This document shows positions 50,390 to 64,000 of a stretch of 64,000 bases of DNA, one piece after another. Both the position numbers and the translations under genes were made by a program. This DNA is from Circinella minor (Eukaryota > Mucoromycota > Mucoromycetes > Mucorales > Lichtheimiaceae). The notes under the pieces were generated by a model. The model was not told where the DNA came from, did no database searches, and was given only the letters and a program-made list of their open reading frames with translations. Positions within the stretch are counted from its first letter, which is position 1; each line of letters opens with the position of its first letter. The DNA is taken from positions 30,680 through 94,679 of the forward strand of contig JAEPRB010000159.1 of assembly GCA_016758965.1 (NCBI GenBank). Reading direction: 5' to 3'.

Positions 50390-51159
50390 AATAACAATAA
50401 TAAAAAAAAGACAAAGAGTCATAGTAAATTTAAAAATTGTAATGCAGACAAGAACAAAAATAACTGCTAATTTTTTTTTTTTTGGTTCTAAACCAACCCA
50501 TTCAGTTAGAGGATATATTTAATTTAAGAAGCGAATAATGCGGGGTAAACCTTTTTTTTTTTTTGCGGATCTTTTATGTAAAGTGAAACATAGTCTGTTT
50601 ATATGCGTGTCACCATATCATGATCAATTAAACCTAATTTTACTTCAGTTTATTTTTTTACCTGTTACCTTGTTTTTACGTGTATTTGTCTACATCATGG
50701 AACAGAAAAAGTACGCTATACAAATCCAAGATTGGGTGCATGATAAAGGATGTAACAATTGTTTTCGGATTTTCAAAAAAAAAAAAAAAGACCTATTCTG
50801 GAGTTCTTCTATCCATTAACTTGGTAAGTACTACCTGTTTTTTGTATCTTTTTATTAAAATAATTTACTCTTGAATATATTTAATCTTACTCTTTATTTA
50901 TTTTTTTTCAAAAAAAACAAAAACAAAAAGCCGCAGCAACCATATTAGCGAACATGACAACTGACAGTTTTTTTTTTTTTTTTTTACTTTTTGGATTTTG
51001 GCCCCCCACCATGCTAATTATTAAAATTAGTCTCATTGGATATGTTTCAAGCGCCGCAAAAAAAACCCAGGTGTTGATTGTTATATAGGTACTCGCGTAC
51101 ACGCACAAAATAACTCTTCTTCATCTTATTTTTTTTTTTTTTGATTAACTTTAAAGACC
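50390..51159. other. Upstream region of Rab GDI
   Basis: AT-rich with T and A runs. A short coding-like frame at 50538-50819 is low complexity. A (CT)n tract appears further in, inside the GDI second intron. No operator recognised. Confidence 0.45.
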
Positions 51160-53018
51160 ATGGTAAAAATTGTTATTTGTTTTTTATAAACTATTTTTTT
51201 TTTTTTATTTTGGGAGGGTTTGCTAATGTTGTTATTTTATTTAGGATGAAAACTATGATGTCATTGTTCTCGGCACCGGTTTAACCGAGTGTATCTTGTC
51301 TGGTTTACTTTCTGTTGATGGCAAGAAAGTTTTACACATGGACCGTAACGACTATTATGGTGGTGAATCTGCATCACTTAACTTAACTCAAGTAAGTGAA
51401 TAAATCAAATTGGAGAATTTATTTTGAGAAAAAAGAACAAGATGGGGTGTGGAAGGAATATATAAAAAGAGCAAATTGTATTTTTACTTTTTGCGAGGGA
51501 GAGGGGGGGGACCAAAAAGATATATAAACTTAATCTCACATACATATATATTCTCTCTCTCTCTCTCTCTTTTTTTTTTTTGTTAGCTTTATACCAAATT
51601 CCGTCCTGGTCAATCTCCTCCAGAAGAGCTTGGTCGTGATCGTGACTGGAATGTCGACCTTATTCCCAAGTTCATGATGGCCAATGGTGAAATTGTTCGT
51701 TTCTTAACACATACTGACGTTACCAAGTATTTGGAATTCAAACAAATTTCTGGTTCCTATGTGTATCGTAGTGGAAAGATTGCTAAGGTTCCTGCTAATG
51801 AACGTGAAGCTTTAAGCTCTTCTTTAATGGGTATCTTTGAAAAACGTCGTATGAAGAAGTTCCTTGAATGGGTACAAAATGTTAAAGATGAAGACCCATC
51901 AACACATCAAGGTAAAAAAAATAATAATAATAATAATTTCATATAAAGGCAAAAAGAACAAAGAGGAAAGGGGGGGGGAAACCGAATGGAAGCTTCTTTT
52001 TTTCTTTTTTTTAGTGGTTAATATATATAATTATTGGAAGAGAAAATATGAGCACAATTATTAACTCAATGTTAAATAATTAAATTATTAGGTATTAATG
52101 TGAACCAACAAACTATGACTGAAGTATATGCTAAGTTTGGTTTGGATGCTGGTACTCAAGATTTTATTGGTAAAGATGTGTTTTTTAATCGTCTCTTTTT
52201 TTGCTTATGTGATTTATTATATTCGCTAACGATTGTATGTGTATGTAGGTCATGCTATGGCTCTTCATCTTGATGATAATTACCTTAAGGAGCCTGCCCG
52301 TGAAACCGTTGAAAAGATTAAGCTTTATGCCGCATCTGTTCTCCGATATGGTAAATCTCCTTATATTTATCCCTTGTATGGTCTCGGTGATCTTCCTCAA
52401 GCTTTCGCAAGATTGAGTGCTGTATATGGTGGTACCTACATGTTGGATAAGCCTGTCACCGAATTCATCTATGATGATAGTGGTAAGGTAACAGGTGTCA
52501 AGTCTGGTGATGAAATTGTTCATGCCAAGCAAGTTATTTGTGATCCATCTTATGCTTCTTCCAAGGTCCGCAAGACTGGTTCTGTTGTTCGTGCTATCTG
52601 TTTATTAAAGCACCCTATTCCTAACACTGAAGATATTGACTCTGTTCAAATCGTGATTCCTCAAAACCAAATTGGTCGTAAACATGATGTTTATGTTGCC
52701 TGTGTCAGCAGTGCTCATATGGTTTGTGCCAAGGATTATTATCTTGCTATTGTTTCCACTATTGTTGAAACTGATAACCCAGAACAAGAAATTCAAACGG
52801 GTCTTAACCTTCTTGGTCCTATTCATGAAAAGTTTGTTTCCGTTAGTCCATTGGAAGAACCCATTGAAAATGGTACCAATGACCAAGTATTTATCTCAAA
52901 ATCTTATGATGCTACATCTCACTTTGAAACTGTGTGTGATGATGTGCATGATCTTTGGAAGCGTATCACTGGTGAACCATTGGTACTCAAGAAGCGCAAT
53001 GAAGAAGAAGCTGCTTAA
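51160..53018 (+). CDS. GDI1: Rab GDP dissociation inhibitor
   Basis: Six exons: 51160-51162, 51245-51391, 51587-51911, 52092-52169, 52249-53018 form five coding blocks with the first being only the ATG; 440 residues (yeast Gdi1 451). The N-terminus after the ATG is [22 protein letters not shown], the GDI/REP signature. [86 protein letters not shown] and MLDKPV are the conserved regions that bind Rab. GDI extracts prenylated, GDP-bound Rab GTPases from membranes and recycles them, an essential role in vesicle transport. The ATG exon is required because the next exon begins directly at Asp (GATGAAAAC) after TTTAG, and an ATG inside that exon would be out of frame. Confidence 0.93.
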
Positions 53019-53297
53019 AAAAAAACCAGAAAAAAAAACACAATTTATAATACATTCATCATTTTCATTTTCTTTTTCTTTTTCATTCTTTGTTTAGTTT
53101 GTTCTTTTTTTTTTTTTTTCAAATGAGATATTCCATTTTTATACAATTTATTATTATCAAAAGGAAGAGAAGTGTCTAAAAAATAAGTTGGATTATGTTG
53201 CGTTAAAAACTGTAGCGAATTGCGGGGGAGGGGGCAGAGTAAAGGGGTATCAGGTCTAAATTTTTATGTTGTTGTTGTTGTTACTGATGCGTATTTA

Positions 53298-58636
<5,339 letters not shown>

Positions 58637-59584
58637 TGGAGGTAGGAACAAAAAAGTGAACAAAGAAAAAAGAACAAAAAAAAAAAAAAAAGGCTGGGTA
58701 TCCTTATATGAAATAAGTATAAAAAAACTTATACAAAGTTGCGGAGTATGCTGAGGGAATGCGTAGCTAGCACACCGGCTCCCAAAAAACGCGGGCACGT
58801 GATCTAACCAAATCAGAAATATATATTTTCCGTCATATGCATTGAGAAATAAAATCAATTTTAGTGTCAATTTTCCTTTCAGTAACACATTTTATATGAA
58901 AAATTAAAAAAAAAAGTTGATGAAGAATAAAGGAAACGAATATGATTGAAGGTATTGAGTGGATGGGAACATCTCTATTAGATGTAATAATATAATACCT
59001 ATATAAAATAATATGTTACAATTATATGTGTTCATCCGAGAGTATCTGTTTATATGCAAAAAAAAAGGGCGGTGTTACACTTAGGTATAATAATCATTGT
59101 AGTTCTATTTGAATGTACTTTGTACTCATCCTCAAGAAAAAAAGAGCGCTGTAAAAAATATTTGATCGATTTTTCCTTGTTCAGTACTACGTATTCTTAG
59201 AATGAGAGTCACCTTGAATGAAAGAGCTTTTTACTATTAATCTGTTCCAACATATCATTTGACAAAAGTGAAGGACATCATAATTTTGATATAATGATTA
59301 TGTATTGGATAAATTTGGAAAACAATGAAAATAATAGAAAATTGAGTGTTTGTGTGTGTGTGTGTGTGTGTGTAGTGTATATATAAATGAGTTAATGGTA
59401 GAAGAAATAGAAAAAAATGTCGTATGGATGGGAAATATGTATAAGTAAAATAAGGTAAGATAAAAGTAGATAGAAATAGAAATGTATAACAAAGTATAAG
59501 TCTTGTGAGAATCAATTAGGTCTTTTAGAGTTGCATAGGAAAAAGAAATAAAAGAAAAAGAAATAAATTAATGGATAGAGGATA
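58637..59584. other. Upstream region of the USP gene
   Basis: AT-rich with purine runs. A TG dinucleotide run lies at 59351-59372. Low-complexity Phe/Ile/Tyr frames on the minus strand (59255-59515) cross this run and are not genes. No other feature seen. Confidence 0.45.
59351..59372. repeat. (TG)11 microsatellite
   Basis: Perfect TG repeat in intergenic DNA between the USP gene and the TnpB/Fanzor relic. Confidence 0.9.
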
Positions 59585-61509
59585 TTAATTCAAAAATCCC
59601 ACAAACCGAATCTTTGCTGATTCAACTGCATTAGCAAAAATATTCTTTCCACTGTTCAAGTAACAATCGAAAACTGAACCGCATTCACAACATCGGTACA
59701 GAGACCATAACACCATTTGTCGTACAGTTAGATTTTTACGTAATTATACGGAAGCCACGAGGACTTGAGTCGTGCGATCATACCTTGAACATTAAACGGT
59801 GGTATGATAATTCCACCATAAGTGTCGAGAAGGTAGTGGATCGTGCTGTTATGGTATTCGTCGGTTAAATTTCAAAGTATCTTTCTTTTTTTTTTTTTGT
59901 AGCACTATTAATAAATGCTGATTTTTTCAATTTTCTTTTTGAACCAACGTTTCGTAAATTAATCCCTTGTTGAAATTAAAGCATCGAGTTTTCTTGCACG
60001 ACGTCATAATCTTTGATCCAATTTTGGCCACATCAACAGTTGGTGAATATATAACGAATGAGAGGTTCAAACACCTGGATCAATTGCTCATTATCTAATC
60101 TTTCACTCCAGACCATATATACCAGTATTTTATATGTTAATCGTAGTAAATTCGAATTCTTCCCTGACGAAGAGGAAGAATATAGTTTCTCATGCCTCGA
60201 ATGCGTCATACATCATTGGATCAATTAGTATGATAGTATTTTGAACGCACCACGAAATGCAACAACTTGGCCTAAATTACAGATATGTATATTTGATGAG
60301 AAACTATTACATAATTCTTTCCAACTTGTTTTAAAATTACCTGAATTTCAAAGCACGGATGATTTCTTACTGTCCACAATGCCTGTCGCATACCGTTTTC
60401 AATAACATCAAGCGATGAAACTTGTTGACGTTCTTTATTTGCCAAATATATATTGACAATATTTCTTAAAAAACGCAGCTCTTGACAGCCCCTCCTCGTG
60501 TATTCTCGAGTTCGGTTGTACGTATAAAATTGCTATTTTGTAATTCTTGGACGATCTCTCGTTCTTCATCATTGTTGTATCCAACGTACAATGACTTCAT
60601 AATAACGGTCACTAAATATTATATATTTAAATACAGGATACTTCAAATATGCTTCACTGACATTTTGGTATTTCACGGTATGTTTCAATGACTCTTAATA
60701 TTAAATAAGTCCGTCTTCTTTATTGATACTATTTGACAGCTGTGTTGATATATTATTTTATCAACGGCAAAACGTATAGGATATAATGTTCACATATACC
60801 ATTGTCAGTATTCATCGTCATTAACAAATTGAAAGACTATCAGTGCTTCATACACGTATATTGATATACCTGGTCATTGATTAGGATTTAATATAAATAG
60901 TGATACGTAATATTTTGTTATAATAAACTTCAGTTCAATTATTGTTCTTTTGGTCTCGTTGACTTATTACGTACTGTCTCTTTTTATTTTATTAATATCG
61001 ATTGATATAACAATCATCATAATCGTTAATATTTAAGAAGATACCCACTGTGAAATAAATTATACTGTTAAAGACATTTATTGTTGTATCATTTTTATAT
61101 GATTTAAAAAAAAAACATTTACCTTCAAAACTGACCAACGACAATGTTTTAAACCAATTCAAAACAATGGTATACGCTACTCATGCGTATTGCGTGTTTA
61201 AGAAACCATAACTGTTGAACTTCTGGGCTTGGGTATGCTCGGACCTTTCTTGTACGGTACGGACCAACGTTATCGGGGTCATCCATTATATCATCGCCAT
61301 TTTGATGGGAATCAAAAACGATGCCTTTTTGAATCTTCATCGATATCTTCCTTAATATCATATTTGCCCGCTTCATCATCAATATAGCTTCTTGGTTAAT
61401 TTGGTCTCGGTGCATCTTGCGGAGGAGGACTCGTTTGAATGTTGAACCAAGAGAGATTTTGTTGAACAAAATTTACGTTTTCAACTGTGGGAGACCACAT
61501 GTTTGCCAT
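59585..61509 (-). pseudogene. Decayed TnpB/Fanzor-like RNA-guided nuclease gene (relic 1)
   Basis: The minus strand holds, in order and in several frames, the landmarks of TnpB/Fanzor proteins: a possible start MANMWSPTVENVNF (61509), the N-terminal block GPYRTRKVRAYPSPEVQQLW (about 61260-61195), the RuvC-I block AIDPGV (GAT at 60081-60079) followed by a stop where Arg is expected, RRARKLDALIS (about 60000-59970), HYLLDTYGGIIIPPFNVQGM (about 59850-59790), TVRQMVLWSLYR (about 59730-59695) and a zinc-ribbon remnant CCECGSVFDCYLNSGKNIF (about 59695-59640), with a stop at 59585. The RuvC-III Asp of the xRDxNA motif is Cys-Tyr here. The interval between LWSLYR and the ribbon is deleted. Introns may account for part of the broken frames, but in-frame stops and lost catalytic residues mark it as dead. 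No serine recombinase was recognised nearby. Confidence 0.7.
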
Positions 61510-64000
61510 GATATTTGGGGTGTTTTCTGTTCAAAAACTGTTAGCTTGGGCCATATTTTTAAAAAATGAAATAAAATGTTGTTAAAAAAAACAAGAAGTT
61601 GAATTAAAAAAAAAGTTTTTATTGTTTCTTTTATGAGACTTTTCATCCTCCATAAAGGTATGTATCATTGATACAATGGTTGAATTCCGGATTTGCATTT
61701 GACCCGTAATAAACATAAACATGTATATCTTATTATTCTTGGACTGATAAATCATTTACATACAGTATAAGTGATTAATAATACTACGTAATGATTCTTT
61801 TTTTTATTAAGAACAAAAACTAATCCTTTTTATTCTCACGACTTACAACAAATTTTCTACCAATACTTTCAACAAAATGTATATATTGTCACTACGTATT
61901 ACTTAAAAAAATGTAACCAAAATAATAATATGCTTTTTGCCTATTCAATGACACTCGCCTTCTTTTTTATTCTTAATAAGTTATCGTTGGCGTCTAATTA
62001 TTTAAAAGATGCTGATGCAGTTCTTTTTGTCAAAAGTCCAATGATGTTTTTGTCAAAATGATTTTTTTCTTGAAGACCCAAAGAATGATATATAAACATT
62101 GCATAAAAATAAAATCGTCTTTCATGATTTGACTCATTATAATAAGATATAAATAGGGTCGTGTATAATTTTCATCATACCCAGTATAGTACATTTACAT
62201 CCATATTACACATCTTTGTATTTTTTTTACGTACATTTCTATCACCCCAGCCAATACTTGAATAACCAAGTCGTTTGATCATCCGGTTCTATCCTCTTGA
62301 CATTGTTATTCCTTTGGTGATACAAGTTTTTTCTTCTTCCCATCCGGTTTTTCCTCTGGTACTACTCGTAGGCTATCCTGATTTTTTCAAGATGTTTCTT
62401 CTGGTTAATAAGATTATGTTGTTCTAATAATATAAATGTTTTTCATCTGCTATTTGTTTTCTTTTTATGGTCAAGTGGGTTGTCAAGCTATGTTTTCGTT
62501 ACTTCTACTACTGGTTATAAGTGTCATTTATTACTTTTTAAACGATACATTGTTCAGAGTAAGTAATTATAATGGTTCTTTTTTTTTTTTTGGTACGTAA
62601 TAGATGATGGAAATCATACATATGTCATATTCATATTCAGAAAACTAACTTTACGTAAATATTTCTCTGATTCATCGGGGGGGGTGTCCTTTGGACCTGC
62701 TCCATTTGTTTTTTTTTACTTGATCCTTAGAAGGCAACGCTTGATAACCAAGAGCATGTATGTTGCTTCTTTCTGGATTTTAAAATTTGTGAGTATGTTG
62801 TCAGAAGCTTCGGCTGACGACTCATACGCTGTGGGACGCATGATCTCCGGGCGCAGGCCTAGGGACCGGTCTACTTCTGTTCTTCGGGACATCTGTATAC
62901 TGGAATAGCCCTATGCTTAAAAACGTGTAAGTCAATTTCAGTTTTTGGTGGGTAGCACTAGCTTACAACTTTTCGCGGGAAATGTGAACCGAAAATAGTC
63001 ATCATATGAATAGCACAGCTAAACAGTCCATTTATCGATTCGTCACACACATCATCTTCTTTATTCTATCAAAGGCGGGTTACCCTTTACAATTACTATA
63101 TAAAGACCAATTGTTCCTGTTATTTTTGTTCGTATGTACATATTATTATCTAGAAAATATCTGGTGGTGAAATTACAGCAGTGAATATACCTATAGTAGA
63201 ATACATCATTTTTCATCGCTACATAAATTTTTATTGTAGCATAATCAATGGACTTTGAGGTTTCTATAAAGATTGTTAACTGAATTCTTAAAGCGGGTAC
63301 AAATTGAAAGATAAATACGTAAGTATATGTATATAATATTAGATATTTTATTATATAAGGTTCTACTATTATAATTCACGATAAAGTGAACACGAGAACA
63401 AAATTATATGTGCTACGTAAGATAATTAATAATCCATACGTATTTCTTCTAATATAAAGATTGGAAATGCATTGCTTTTTACTTGACAACATATTATTGT
63501 ACACATGCATGGGTATTTGTAAAAGCTACAAATGAAGGGGAGAGCGGCTAAAGTAGTAAAAAATGTTTTTATATGGACCAACAAGCTGATTAGCTGACTA
63601 ATTCAACCATCTGTCATCGATATTCCTATCTCTCGTTAATTTTTGTCCTTTTTGCTCTTCTACTTGCTCGATTAATACATCAGGAGTCCTCTTTTAGTAT
63701 ATACTTATAATAAAAAAAAATACTGGTCTAGTGAACTCGATTGATAAAAGTAATCTGTTTAACAGTTGAATGACTCTTTAATTACTACTGACTAACGAAG
63801 GGTTCCCTTTTAAAAATAGGTATTGTAAAACAGTTGAAACAACCTGATTCCTTTTTGTAACTACTATGACAGATGGGGTTCTTTATTTATCAGAAAAAAT
63901 TACGTCATAAAAAAAATATAATTCACATAAAAAAAAACTGAAGTCAGTGCACAGCATGAATTTTTTTCATGTTAACCAGAAACAAAAGAAACAAGTACTT
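61510..64000. other. Gene-poor interval to the window end
   Basis: About 2.5 kb with no supportable gene. A minus-strand fragment at about 62385-62310 reads DSLRVVPEEKPDGKKKKLVSP before a stop, coding-like but isolated; it could belong to the upstream part of relic 1 or to another lost gene. A GC-richer patch at about 62805-62905 is open on both strands (plus: SEASADDSYAVGRMISGRRP) and unidentified. TACGTA is frequent (at least seven sites). Confidence 0.4.

Noticed and set aside
62684..62908. 74-codon plus-strand frame with Arg/Ser-rich end
   Set aside because: Open on both strands, no family match, and surrounded by decayed DNA; not enough to call a gene.

Overview
The window looks like nuclear DNA of an early-diverging fungus, most likely a Mucoromycota/Mucorales species. 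It is AT-rich, its genes are compact and carry many short GT-AG introns with TAG or CAG acceptors, intergenic DNA is rich in homopolymers, and there are decayed TnpB/Fanzor-like nuclease genes of the kind found in these fungi. The genus cannot be read from the sequence. No tRNA, rRNA, CRISPR array or intact transposon was seen.

Layout. 1-5.6 kb: 3' part of a Vac7-type vacuolar protein (+), dihydropteridine reductase (-), an orphan four-helix membrane protein (+) and mitochondrial NADH-cytochrome b5 reductase (+). 5.7-9.8 kb: a heavily decayed Fet3-like multicopper oxidase (-). 10.4-18.7 kb: a Csc1/OSCA-type channel and a Yak1-type DYRK kinase (both +). 18.7-22.1 kb: gene-poor DNA and a long leader before a Cys3-type bZIP regulator (+). 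23.3-29.2 kb: a dense housekeeping block with HIT1/ZNHIT3 (-), NAA20 (+), RPN6 (+) and YDJ1-type Hsp40 (-). 30.7-38.1 kb: Old Yellow Enzyme (+), a DUF1772 membrane protein (-), a Dal5-family MFS permease (+) and a 66-residue membrane protein (-). 41.1-47.1 kb: a two-RRM protein with a 36-bp repeat tail (+) and a class II eIF4E with a giant low-complexity N-terminus (-). About 49.9-50.4 kb: fragments of one TnpB/Fanzor-like relic (-). 51.2-58.6 kb: Rab GDI (+) and a large USP deubiquitinase with a duplicated DUSP-UBL module (-). 59.6-61.5 kb: a second, clearer TnpB/Fanzor relic (-). The rest is AT-rich DNA with no recognisable genes.

Exon structures were worked out by hand: every join keeps the reading frame and, where a family was recognised, restores family motifs. 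Most genes are independent housekeeping genes rather than a pathway cluster. RPN6, YDJ1, NAA20 and the USP all act in protein quality control or modification, but their proximity is probably chance. The most interesting points are the two decayed TnpB/Fanzor-like genes, the exon-level duplication of DUSP-UBL, the eIF4E with about 555 extra N-terminal residues, a Ser in place of the usual Asn/His in the OYE active site, two GC-AG introns, a start codon that forms its own exon, and strong enrichment of the palindrome TACGTA outside genes.
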